Under the pieces are notes generated by a model. The model was not told the origin of the DNA. It saw nothing but the letters and a program-made list of their open reading frames with translations, and made no database searches. Below, piece after piece: positions 1-8,004 of a stretch of 64,000 bases of DNA (positions are counted from its first letter, which is position 1; each line of letters starts with the position of its first letter). The DNA lies in the NCBI GenBank assembly GCA_964223495.1, contig CAXQGL010000056.1, forward strand, positions 1 to 64,000. Direction: 5' to 3'. The position numbers and the translations under genes were made by a program. Source of the stretch: UBA8752 sp964223495 (GTDB lineage Bacteria > Bacteroidota > Bacteroidia > Flavobacteriales_D > Sanyastnellaceae).

Positions 1-809
1 AAGACGATGCCGTCGATCTTGGAGAGGATGTAGTTGTAGAAGATCTGCAGGATGATGGCGACGACGAGACCGGAGACCGTCGTGATGAGGGCGACTTTAA
101 TACCGCCGGCCACGATGGAGGCATTGATCGTGTTGGCCTGGGCGATCTTGTCGAAGGCCTCGATCATACCGATTACCGTTCCCATGAATCCGAGCATCGG
201 AGCCAGGGCGATGAAGAGGCTGATCCAGCTGAGGCCGCGCTCGAGCTTGGTGCTCTCGAGGCTGCCGTAGTCCTCCACGGCCTTGGCGAGCTCCTCATAG
301 CTGCCACCGCTGCGGTCAAGGCCCTGGTGGAAGATGGCCGCCACGGGACCACGCTCGTTGGAGCACACCTCCTTGGCGGCGTCCACACCTCCATTGCCCA
401 GTGCACCCTCGATCTTGTCGAGGAGCCCCTTGGTGTTGGTGGTGGCCATGTTGAGGTAGATGATCCGTTCGATGGACAGCGCCAATCCGAAGATCAGGCA
501 CAACACCACGAAACTCATGAAGAACACATTGCCCTCGATGATGCGCAGCTTGATCTGCTGGCGGGCGCCGGTCACTTCGACGGTGTCCTCGGCCGGGGCA
601 GCCGGGGCAGCGGCTTCCGGCTCGGCTGCCATGGCGGTGGAGTCGGCCATGGTGCTGTCAGCAGCCATGGCGGCGGAATCGGCCATGGCACTATCGGAAA
701 CCATAACAATCATGGAAGCGCCGGACTGGAAGATGGTGTCTCCTTCCTGGGCGGAAACCGGTGCGGCGAACAAGAGGGCCACTGCGATGAGGGCGAACAA
801 CTGCTTCAT
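1..809 (-). CDS. MotA/TolQ/ExbB-family proton channel protein (C-terminus cut by window edge)
   Basis: An inner-membrane ExbB/TolQ-like subunit that would use the proton gradient to drive an ExbD/TonB-type partner. About 269 codons are visible and the 3' end lies outside the window. The start at 807-809 gives a clean signal peptide (residues 1-20, ending PVSA). Residues 38-75 are a low-complexity stretch rich in Ala, Met, Asp and Ser with a repeated AMADS-like unit. Membrane segments follow at about 94-117, 199-219 and 240-262. The segment APMLGFMGTVIGMIEAF is the family core motif (compare APMIGFLGTVIGMVNVF in the second ExbB at 40.3-41.0 kb). An exbD would be expected just beyond the left edge. 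The family is clear; the partner is unknown. Confidence 0.88.
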   Translation of the reverse strand, partial: MKQLFALIAVALLFAAPVSAQEGDTIFQSGASMIVMVSDSAMADSAAMAADSTMADSTAMAAEPEAAAPAAPAEDTVEVTGARQQIKLRIIEGNVFFMSFVVLCLIFGLALSIERIIYLNMATTNTKGLLDKIEGALGNGGVDAAKEVCSNERGPVAAIFHQGLDRSGGSYEELAKAVEDYGSLESTKLERGLSWISLFIALAPMLGFMGTVIGMIEAFDKIAQANTINASIVAGGIKVALITTVSGLVVAIILQIFYNYILSKIDGIV

Positions 810-941
810 GGTGAAGATGTGGGTCGTGGTTGTGTCGTTGTATGCAAACACTTGAGGCTTGCGAGGGGCGAATTTAGGCAATCGCATTCCTCACCGGCAA
901 CCGCGGCGAGGACTCGCTTCGGAATTCCTGCGATTTTAACC

Positions 942-1889
942 TCAAAGGGTGCCCATCCGGCCAGCGCGGTAGTCCGCAATGCAACGACGGATCTGGCTTT
1001 GGTCGTTCATCACGAATGGACCATAGGACACCACGGGCTCATTGAGCGGCTGGCCGCCCAGCACCATGAATTCCGCGCCCGATAGGGAGTGGAACCGCAT
1101 CACATCACCACCCCGATGATAGAGTGCGAGCTGGTGCGCACCCAATTCGCGCTGCCCCTCGGTCTCCAACTTGCCCTCCACCACATGGATGAAGGCATTG
1201 TGGTTCGGGTCTACCGGCAAATCCAGCCGCCCACCCGGGTGGATATGTATGTGGTAATAGAAGGCGGGGCTGTGCAATTCCGTGGGCGATGCCTGGCCGA
1301 ACGCCTCCCCCATGATCACCTTGATGCGGTATGCGTCCGTCTCGATGACCGGAAACGCCGACTTGTCCCTCAGGGTGGTGATGGGGGTGCTGAATTTGTG
1401 GGCTGCCGGCAGGTTCAGCCAGATCTGGAACCCGTGCACGATGCCGCCATCACGCCGGATCTCCATGCTGCTGACCTCCTCGTGTATGGCGCCACGCCCG
1501 GAGCTGAAGACCATGAACTGGCCCTCTCGGTAGATGAGGTCATTGTCGAGGCTGTCGGTGTGCCGGCCACTGCCCGACAGGAGGTACGTCGTGGGCGCCA
1601 CGCCCGCGTGAGGGTGCGCCTTGATGTCCATGCCGAGCGTTCCAGGATCGATTTGCAGCGGACCGAACTCATCCAGCATCACGAAAGGGGAGACCAAATC
1701 GGTATGGTCGCCGGCAAATCCCCTGAGGACGGGCACGTTCTGGACCATGGTCCGCTTGCATTCGAGCACCTGCGCCACCTTCCGCTCACCCGGATCAGAC
1801 CACATGCCCGATGCCGCCCGCACCCAATTCGGCGCGGCCGCAACAGCACCCATGACAGCGGAACCCCTCAGGAAGTGGCGTCTCAACAT
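942..1889 (-). CDS. Pirin family protein with twin-arginine signal
   Basis: A 315-residue cupin-fold protein of the pirin family; known members bind one metal, and some have quercetinase activity. The family metal-site motifs are visible: a HPHAG segment following AHPH (around residue 92) and GAIHEE (around 135), plus a second cupin half with HIHPGGRLDLPV. The N-terminus reads RRHFLRG followed by a short Ala-rich hydrophobic run and VRAAS, which is a typical Tat signal, so the protein is probably exported folded. Most pirins are cytoplasmic. It stands alone between an ExbB-like gene and a T9SS cargo gene on the same strand. The substrate cannot be told. Confidence 0.85.
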   Translation of the reverse strand: MLRRHFLRGSAVMGAVAAAPNWVRAASGMWSDPGERKVAQVLECKRTMVQNVPVLRGFAGDHTDLVSPFVMLDEFGPLQIDPGTLGMDIKAHPHAGVAPTTYLLSGSGRHTDSLDNDLIYREGQFMVFSSGRGAIHEEVSSMEIRRDGGIVHGFQIWLNLPAAHKFSTPITTLRDKSAFPVIETDAYRIKVIMGEAFGQASPTELHSPAFYYHIHIHPGGRLDLPVDPNHNAFIHVVEGKLETEGQRELGAHQLALYHRGGDVMRFHSLSGAEFMVLGGQPLNEPVVSYGPFVMNDQSQIRRCIADYRAGRMGTL

Positions 1890-1955
1890 GGTCTTAAAGT
1901 TACGGAGCCCGGTACGACCCGGTGTTCAACCCGATGAACTTCGGCTCCGGTAGGA

Positions 1956-3596
1956 TCAATGCACAACGAGGAAGGACGTGACCGGCGTCTGCATTCCGCC
2001 ATCCGCCGATCCCAGCAGTTGATACATGCCCTGTGGCCATTCCGATACATCGAAAGTGTGCTTGTTGTCCCCCGGTTCGATGGCGAGCGCCCATGAGAAA
2101 ACCCGCTGACCTGCGGCATTGATTGCCTCCAACATCCATGATTCAGCCCTGTCGGAATGCAAGGTCAACTGCACGCGATCCGTAGCGGGATTCGGAAACA
2201 ATGCGACTTCGAACGCCGTGGCGAATTCGGCCACATGCGAGGGAGCCCCTTCAAACTGGAAGGGTTGGGCGTACACCGCGGGGCCGGAGGATTTGTCCTC
2301 GAGCCAGACCGCCACGGTCTGCCCGGCCACGGGGGCCGTCAGGTGGGTCCTGCTCTTGCTCGCCTCATACAGGCCCATCGGCTGGGTCTGCTCGGGCCAC
2401 AGGAAGTCGCCTTCGCCATCGAGGGCGACGAGGTGCAATGAGGTGACGGAGATTCCGGTATCGTAGCCCGATTCCATCAGGAAGAAAGGCTGGCCTTCAA
2501 ACAGGTGCAGGTCGCTGGCGTGGATGTTGTCGGAGCCGATGGTAAAGACCTCGTGAGCATTGTCTGTGAACTGCCGGGCGCCGGTTTCGGCGTCGAAGCG
2601 CTGGATCCGCTCGCCGTTCTGCACCTGCGACGGGTCCTTGTAGTTGCACAGGGACCATACGACGCCATCTCCAATCGCGATCCTGGTGTCCATCTCGTAG
2701 TCGGTCTCGTTCACATCGAAATCCGAACCGTTGATCCCCCACGGAATGGTGCCGTCCGGATCGATGCGCTGGAGGAATGAATCAAAGCGCAGCCCGGTCG
2801 CCGCCTTGTACCCGATGAACACCGCATCCCCTATCTGTCCAGTGCTGTACCGGGTGTTCCAGACCGTCGTCTTGTTGGACAATTGGACGGGTGTGGACCA
2901 GACCGGGGCTCCCGTCGCCCCATCGTAGCGCTGGGCCCAGAGGGTCGAGGAGATGCCGAAGTTGTAGGTGTGAAAGAGGTGCTCGAAGTCTCCATCGGAA
3001 AGCGCCATCAAATGGCCGGGAGCCGTCTTGCTCGTCCCACTCTCCACCGGCTGGGGCTCAGACCAGACGGGGGCACCGTCGCCATCATACCGCTGCATCA
3101 GTGCATTGGGGACGTTGAGCCATGAAACGACGGCGCCACCCTCCGCCATCGGCAGAATGGAAATGGAATACCCTCCCGGGAAGGTCACACCGTCCGAAGG
3201 CCAAAGGTGGTTGCCCTGCAGATCCAGCTTGAAGACATGGCCCTCCTCATCACCCGTGGCCGTCACCCCGATATAGAGGTTGTCCTCAGCGTCAAGCACT
3301 GCCGTGGCGATCGCCGTGGAGGTGCTCATGTCAATCGCGGTGCTCACGGTCATTCCGTCGACACCGTAGGCCGGTACACCTGCCGGGTCCAACCGCTGGA
3401 TGCGCAATTCGATGTTGGCGGGAGGTCCGACCGACGTCCAATGGACAATCAGGGTGGAGCCGTCCGAAGCGGAGAGGGCTTTCACGATGTCCATGGCGGA
3501 AGATCCGGCCAGGGTGTTGGCCTCCACGTCGGAGGTCCATTGTGCTTGGCCCGTCAAGGTCAGGACCAGGGCCATGGAGGAAATCAACCACTTCAT
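1956..3596 (-). CDS. Secreted protein with T9SS type A sorting domain
   Basis: A 546-residue exported protein of unknown function. It has a signal peptide at residues 1-19 (MKWLISSMALVLTLTGQAQ). The middle (about 30-460) is Trp/Gly-rich, with repeated phrases such as QRYDGDGAPVW and QRYDGATGAPVW, suggesting a beta-propeller-like repeat fold. The last 80 or so residues contain ALFPNPATDRVQLTL and a final MYQLLGS...VTSFLVVH segment typical of T9SS C-terminal domains, so it should cross the outer membrane through the T9SS. The body was not recognised. A tRNA-Ser gene lies just upstream on the same strand. Confidence 0.85.
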   Translation of the reverse strand: MKWLISSMALVLTLTGQAQWTSDVEANTLAGSSAMDIVKALSASDGSTLIVHWTSVGPPANIELRIQRLDPAGVPAYGVDGMTVSTAIDMSTSTAIATAVLDAEDNLYIGVTATGDEEGHVFKLDLQGNHLWPSDGVTFPGGYSISILPMAEGGAVVSWLNVPNALMQRYDGDGAPVWSEPQPVESGTSKTAPGHLMALSDGDFEHLFHTYNFGISSTLWAQRYDGATGAPVWSTPVQLSNKTTVWNTRYSTGQIGDAVFIGYKAATGLRFDSFLQRIDPDGTIPWGINGSDFDVNETDYEMDTRIAIGDGVVWSLCNYKDPSQVQNGERIQRFDAETGARQFTDNAHEVFTIGSDNIHASDLHLFEGQPFFLMESGYDTGISVTSLHLVALDGEGDFLWPEQTQPMGLYEASKSRTHLTAPVAGQTVAVWLEDKSSGPAVYAQPFQFEGAPSHVAEFATAFEVALFPNPATDRVQLTLHSDRAESWMLEAINAAGQRVFSWALAIEPGDNKHTFDVSEWPQGMYQLLGSADGGMQTPVTSFLVVH

Positions 3597-3628
3597 TTCT
3601 GATGTTCAATGTAAGCGGCGTCAAACGA

Positions 3629-3654
3629 GAAACGCCCGCTTGGGCGGGCGTTTT
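3629..3654 (-). terminator. Hairpin terminator after tRNA-Ser
   Basis: A near-perfect inverted repeat (AAACGCCCGC / GCGGGCGTTT with a short loop), followed in the minus direction by a T-rich stretch. It sits directly downstream of tRNA-Ser and before the T9SS cargo gene. The plus direction also ends in TTTT. Confidence 0.7.
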
Positions 3655-3666
3655 CTGCTGATCTGC

Positions 3667-3753
3667 GGAGAGACGGGGATTCGAACCCCGGATACCCTGT
3701 TGGAGTATACACGCTTTCCAAGCGTGCGCCTTAAGCCACTCGGCCACCTCTCC
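3667..3753 (-). tRNA. tRNA-Ser (anticodon GGA)
   Basis: An 87-nt class II tRNA. The acceptor stem is GGAGAGG paired with TCTCTCC, with discriminator G. The anticodon loop TTGGAAA is closed by CACGC/GCGTG and gives anticodon GGA. A long variable arm follows, then the T-loop GTTCGAATC. CCA is not encoded. Confidence 0.95.
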
Positions 3754-3846
3754 CGTGACGCCCGGCGTTCCGGGCAGAATGGGCGCGCAAGGTACCCAAT
3801 AAAACAATGTTCCCTGCACACAATTGACGGACGACTGACCGTCCAC

Positions 3847-4893
3847 TCAGCGGATGTTGTCCGCTGGGGTCTGTTCCCCTGCGATATCCTGCTTGAAGGC
3901 CGCCCGCAAGGACTCCCTGTCGTCATGCAACGCGGCCAGCACCATGAGTTTGGTCACGGCCGCTTCGAGGGTGATGTCAAGGCTGGGCTCCACCCCGATG
4001 CGCGCCAACCCGGCTCCGGTGACATAGCGGTTGGCGTCGACGGAACCTACGGTGCATTGGGTCACATTGACCATGAAGATGCCGCGCTCCTGCGCAGCGG
4101 AAAGGATGCCGAGAAACAAGGGATCGCGCGGGGCGTTTCCCGAGCCGTAGGTCCTCAATATGGCCGCGCGCAGTCCCGGTATGGTCAACTGGTGTGCCAC
4201 GGCCTCAGGCGTGATGCCCGGAATCAGGTGGATGACCGTCACCCCAGCGTTGAGGTCCTCGAGCAGCCGGGCCTCCCCGCGCGGCCTCAGCAGCAAATCC
4301 CTTCGGAAACGGACATGCACCCCCACCTCAGCCAGTGCGGGATAGTTGGGACTCACCAAGGCCTGAAAACCCTCTGCGTTCCGCTTGTGGGCCCGGTTGC
4401 CCCGCATGAGTTCATCCCCGAAATAGATGACCACCTCCCTGACGAGCGGACCCCGCTCGGGATCGGCGGAGTCCCATTTGCCTGCGATTTCGATGGCTGT
4501 AAGCAGGTTCTCTTTGCCATCTGTCCTGACTACGCCGATGGGCAACTGACTGCCTGTCAAGACTATGGGCTTGGCAAAGTGCGGAAGCATGAAGCTCAGT
4601 GCACTGGCGGTGTACGCCATCGTGTCCGTGCCATGCAACACGACAAACCCGTCATAGCGGTCACGGCGATGGAACAGCAGACGCGCCAATTCACCCCACC
4701 GTTCAATCGACATGTCGCTGCTGTCGATCGGAGAAAGCGACTCGAAATCCAATTGGACCTCGAGGGCGTCGATCTCGGGGATGCGCGACCTGAGGTGCTC
4801 GAAATCAAATGGCTTGAGCTCCCCCGTGTCGGGATCCTCCACGGAACCAATGGTGCCGCCGGTGTAGACAAGCAGTATGCGGGCGGATGTCAT
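3847..4893 (-). CDS. ansA: Type I L-asparaginase
   Basis: A 348-residue enzyme that hydrolyses L-asparagine to aspartate and ammonia. It shows the first catalytic Thr motif YTGGTIGS at residues 10-17 and the second motif HGTDTMAYTAS near residue 90, both standard for the asparaginase family. Length and lack of a signal peptide fit the cytoplasmic type I form. Its ATG overlaps the stop codon of the upstream tatD-like gene by 4 bases (ATGA at 4890-4893), so the two are probably co-translated. Confidence 0.93.
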   Translation of the reverse strand: MTSARILLVYTGGTIGSVEDPDTGELKPFDFEHLRSRIPEIDALEVQLDFESLSPIDSSDMSIERWGELARLLFHRRDRYDGFVVLHGTDTMAYTASALSFMLPHFAKPIVLTGSQLPIGVVRTDGKENLLTAIEIAGKWDSADPERGPLVREVVIYFGDELMRGNRAHKRNAEGFQALVSPNYPALAEVGVHVRFRRDLLLRPRGEARLLEDLNAGVTVIHLIPGITPEAVAHQLTIPGLRAAILRTYGSGNAPRDPLFLGILSAAQERGIFMVNVTQCTVGSVDANRYVTGAGLARIGVEPSLDITLEAAVTKLMVLAALHDDRESLRAAFKQDIAGEQTPADNIR

Positions 4894-5684
4894 GGGTTGG
4901 AGGCCTTGAAGGGGGACAATCGGAACAAGCGTTCGGCATTGGCCGTCGTCAATGCGGCAACATCGGCGAGGGGGCGCTCCAGAATGTCGGCCACCCGCTG
5001 TCCGACGAGCACCGTGTAGGCGGGCTCGTTGCGCTTGCCCCGATGGGGAACCGGAGCCAGATAGGGACTGTCGGTCTCCACGATGATCCGGTCCTCGGGA
5101 ATGTGGGGAACAACCTGGTCCATGCCCGCCTTCCGAAAGGTCGTCACGCCTCCAAGGCCGTAGCAGAAGGAGCCGTAATCCGCGATGCGTTCAACTTCCT
5201 CCCTTCCCCCGGTGAAGCAGTGGAAGACGCCTCGCAGTGCCGTGTCCGTGTATTGATCCAAAACGGCAAACGTGTCCTCGAAGGCCTCACGGACGTGCAG
5301 GACCACGGGCAGGTCGCGCTCAAGGGCCCAACCGATCTGTTCATGGAACGCCGCAATCTGGAAATCCCGCGTCGCCTTGCCCCGGAAAAGGTCCATGCCG
5401 ATTTCTCCGACCGCGATGCAATCGTGGGCATCCAATGCCGCGAGGATGGGCTGGCACTGGGACCTCCAATCCGCTTCCACATGGCAGGGATGCAGCCCCA
5501 TCATGGGGAAACACCGGCCCGGATGGGAAGCGGCCAGATCGAACAGAGGGCCGATGCTCGATGCATCGATGTTGGGCAGCAGAATCCGACCTACCCCATT
5601 TTCAAAGGCACGTTGTACCGCGGCCTCCCGATCTTCCGAGAAGGCATTGACGTAAGCATGGCAATGCGTGTCGATCCAGTCCAT
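4890..5684 (-). CDS. TatD family metal-dependent hydrolase/DNase
   Basis: A 264-residue TIM-barrel metallohydrolase of the TatD family; known members have 3'-5' exonuclease or DNase activity in quality control of DNA and RNA. The N-terminus MDWIDTHCHAYV carries the HxH metal ligands, and the family signatures GEIGMDLF, HVREAFEDT, FHCFTGG and ETDSPYLAP follow in order. I chose the ATG at 5684 because an upstream in-frame ATG at 5732 would add a non-conserved 16 residues and overlap the hemJ-like gene. Its stop overlaps the ansA start. Confidence 0.92.
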   Translation of the reverse strand: MDWIDTHCHAYVNAFSEDREAAVQRAFENGVGRILLPNIDASSIGPLFDLAASHPGRCFPMMGLHPCHVEADWRSQCQPILAALDAHDCIAVGEIGMDLFRGKATRDFQIAAFHEQIGWALERDLPVVLHVREAFEDTFAVLDQYTDTALRGVFHCFTGGREEVERIADYGSFCYGLGGVTTFRKAGMDQVVPHIPEDRIIVETDSPYLAPVPHRGKRNEPAYTVLVGQRVADILERPLADVAALTTANAERLFRLSPFKASNP

Positions 5685-5712
5685 GGTCGCGTTGGATTCC
5701 AAGGTGTCCAAA

Positions 5713-6264
5713 TTAAGGCCCACCCCCACCATCGCGGCTGCGAAGCCGCTGGTAGCGTTTGATGGCCAATGTCAGCAGGAGGGCAAGTCCCAGGATGCCC
5801 GACACCCCCCAGATCCATCCGACGGCATCCTTGAGGACGATCAGGAAGACCACGGCGATCAGGATGACGGTGGGCACTTCATTGAGGAAGCGCAATCGCA
5901 TGGAGGATTGGCGGGGCATGCCGGCCCGGCATTCCTTGAGGATGCCCGACCCGAGGATCATGTACCCCCACAGCAGGCCCACGAAGGCCAATTTGACCCA
6001 CATGAAGGGCAATGCCAGCCAAGCGGGATTCATCACGATGAGGGCAATGCCGAAGGCTGTGGCCAGCACCCCGCTCGGCAAGGTGATGGCCGCCCAGAGT
6101 CGGCGTTCCATGATGCGGAATTGTGCGACGAGGACATCCCGTTCGGCGGGAGGCCTGTCCGCTGCTTCGCGGTGATAGATGAACAGGCGGAACAGATAGA
6201 AAAGCCCGGCGAACCAGGTCACCACGAAGATGATGTGCAGGGCCTTCAGGACGTCGTACGTCAT
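5713..6264 (-). CDS. hemJ: HemJ/CopD-like integral membrane protein (probable protoporphyrinogen oxidase)
   Basis: A membrane protein of about 183 residues. The opening YDVLKALHIIFVVTWFAGLF, with its conserved His, and the later ERRLWAAITLPSGVLA and WVKLAFVGLLWGYM segments match the HemJ (UPF0093) family, which oxidises protoporphyrinogen IX in haem synthesis in bacteria lacking HemG or HemY. Four to five transmembrane helices are evident. I chose the ATG at 6264 because the 28 residues upstream are Arg/Ser-rich and not conserved-looking. A general CopD-like membrane protein is the alternative. Confidence 0.8.
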   Translation of the reverse strand: MTYDVLKALHIIFVVTWFAGLFYLFRLFIYHREAADRPPAERDVLVAQFRIMERRLWAAITLPSGVLATAFGIALIVMNPAWLALPFMWVKLAFVGLLWGYMILGSGILKECRAGMPRQSSMRLRFLNEVPTVILIAVVFLIVLKDAVGWIWGVSGILGLALLLTLAIKRYQRLRSRDGGGGP

Positions 6265-6341
6265 GGTGCAAAGGTGAAGGAGTGTTGTCGTTTTTCCGCC
6301 ATGGGGCGCGGAGGACGACCTTTGCGGGGAACAACGACGCC

Positions 6342-6857
6342 ATGGCACCCCAGCAGCGCTTCGCGAAGGACACCTTCGCCACCACCACCCACATCGTCCT
6401 GCCCAACGACACCAATGTGCTCGGCAACCTCATGGGTGGACAACTCCTGAACTGGATGGACATTGCCTCCGCCATCAGTGCCAACCGGCATTGCCGCCGC
6501 GTGGTGGTGACCGCAGCCGTGAACAACGTCTCCTTCGACCGCCCCATCCGGCTGGGGGATACGGTGACCATCGAGGCCAAGGTGAGCCGGGCGTTCAGCA
6601 GCTCCATGGAGGTTTTCATGGAAGTGTTCGTGGAGGACAACGCCACCGGTGAACGGTCCAAGTCCAATGAGGCCATGTACACTTTCGTCGCGGTCGACCA
6701 GCTTGGTGCCCCGATCGGGGTGCCGGAACTCGTACCTGAAACGGAGGAGGAACAACGCCGATTCGAAAGCGCCCTCCGCCGGCGTCAGTTGAGGCTCATC
6801 CTCGCGGGCAAAATGGCGCCGAAGGACGCCACCGCGCTCAAGGCGCTGTTCGACTGA
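6342..6857 (+). CDS. Hotdog-fold acyl-CoA thioesterase
   Basis: A protein of about 171 residues that hydrolyses acyl-CoA thioesters in the cytoplasm. The sequence HIVLPNDTNVLGNLMGGQLL with the following NWMDIASAISA is the classic YciA/BACH-type hotdog signature (N...G...GG...MD). The ATG at 6342 is preferred over one at 6282 because homologous sequence starts near FAKDTF. Its 3' end overlaps the convergent glycosyltransferase gene by 20 bases. The substrate chain length cannot be told. Confidence 0.9.
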   Translation: MAPQQRFAKDTFATTTHIVLPNDTNVLGNLMGGQLLNWMDIASAISANRHCRRVVVTAAVNNVSFDRPIRLGDTVTIEAKVSRAFSSSMEVFMEVFVEDNATGERSKSNEAMYTFVAVDQLGAPIGVPELVPETEEEQRRFESALRRRQLRLILAGKMAPKDATALKALFD

Positions 6858-7902
6858 GCTTGAGCTGGCCGCAGGCGGCCTCCAGGATGCGCTCCGCCGC
6901 GACCCGCTGCATGCACGGTGTCCGGTGGCGGCAACGGTCCCCCAGTCGGCTGCAGGGCCGGCTCCGCTCAGGGCTGGTCGGCTCCAAATGTTCGGTCGCC
7001 GGGTGAGGCCGCCAGGGACCCATTCCCAGCGCCGGCGAGGTGCATCCCCAGACCACCACCATGGGCACCTGCAGGGCAGCGCCCGCATGCATGGCGCCGG
7101 TATCTCCTGCGATGAGGACATCCGCACCGTTCATGGTGCGGAAGGTCTCGGACCAACTGGAGCCGCAGAAATTGCGCAATCGCTCCACATTTCCCTTGGG
7201 CGCGGAAGGATGCGCTGCAACCAACCGTTCGGCCAACGCCATTTCGCTCGGGCCGCCGATGAGGTCCACGGAGCAATCCGCCTCCAGCAGCCCTGAGAGG
7301 ATGATGCCCCAGTGCGATTCGGGTATGGCCTTGCCCGGGTGTGCAGCACCCAGCGCCAGCACCGCACGCTTTCGCCCTCCTGAATTCTCTGCAATTGCCT
7401 CCAATGGATGCGGCAGCCTCAGCCCGCCATCATCACCGGCCCGGGCCAGCGCTTCGAGCGCATCACCGAATGGCCTGAGCGTTTCGAGGTATCGCTCCAC
7501 GACGTGCTGACCGGCCAGCCTGTCCCAGCCCGTGCGGACCAACATGATCTTGTCGAAGCTTCTCTTGTCCACCGTCAGGTCGAAGGCCCGGCCCTCCCCT
7601 TTTCGAAGGGCCCTTTTCACGAATGCCGAGCGGGCATTGGCGTGCAGGTCCACGACGTAGTGGAACCCGACGGCCTTCAGGCCATCCTCCACCTCTGCCG
7701 TCGTGCGCTCGATCGTCCACACCCTGTGCAGGCCTTCCAAACCATTCAAGGCATCGGCGAAGGCGCCCTTGGTCAGGAAGTGGACTTCCACGTTGCCTTC
7801 GAGCAGGACGTGCAGTGCCCGCACCACCGGCGATGCCAGGATGACATCGCCCATACTCGAGAACCGGATCACGAGAACGCGTATGGTGCCGGTCGCCGCC
7901 AT
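6838..7902 (-). CDS. Glycosyltransferase family 9 (LPS heptosyltransferase-like)
   Basis: A 354-residue GT-B fold enzyme of the ADP-heptose:LPS heptosyltransferase family, acting at the cytoplasmic face on LPS core or related glycans. It opens with IRVLVIRFSSMGDVILASPVVRAL, the standard first strand and loop. The C-terminal half has GAAHPGKAIPESHW and IAGDTGAMHAGAAL, the nucleotide-sugar binding region. A Cys/Arg-rich segment near the C-terminus (CSRLGDRCRHRTPC) is common in this family. The exact sugar donor is unknown. Confidence 0.9.
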   Translation of the reverse strand: MAATGTIRVLVIRFSSMGDVILASPVVRALHVLLEGNVEVHFLTKGAFADALNGLEGLHRVWTIERTTAEVEDGLKAVGFHYVVDLHANARSAFVKRALRKGEGRAFDLTVDKRSFDKIMLVRTGWDRLAGQHVVERYLETLRPFGDALEALARAGDDGGLRLPHPLEAIAENSGGRKRAVLALGAAHPGKAIPESHWGIILSGLLEADCSVDLIGGPSEMALAERLVAAHPSAPKGNVERLRNFCGSSWSETFRTMNGADVLIAGDTGAMHAGAALQVPMVVVWGCTSPALGMGPWRPHPATEHLEPTSPERSRPCSRLGDRCRHRTPCMQRVAAERILEAACGQLKLSRTAP

Positions 7903-7933
7903 TTTCGGTCCGGGAAGGTAGTCCCCAAAAGCA

Positions 7934-7963
7934 GGAAGCCGCCCCCGGTTGGGAGCGGCTTCC
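7934..7963 (-). terminator. Terminator after the giant surface-protein gene
   Basis: A strong inverted repeat (GGAAGCCGC / GCGGCTTCC extended by a C/G run), followed on the minus strand by TGCTTTTGG. It lies about 40 bases past the stop of the giant gene. Confidence 0.7.
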
Positions 7964-8004
7964 GCCTCAAGCGATTTGGTGAAACGCTTTCCTCAAGTCT
8001 GGAA

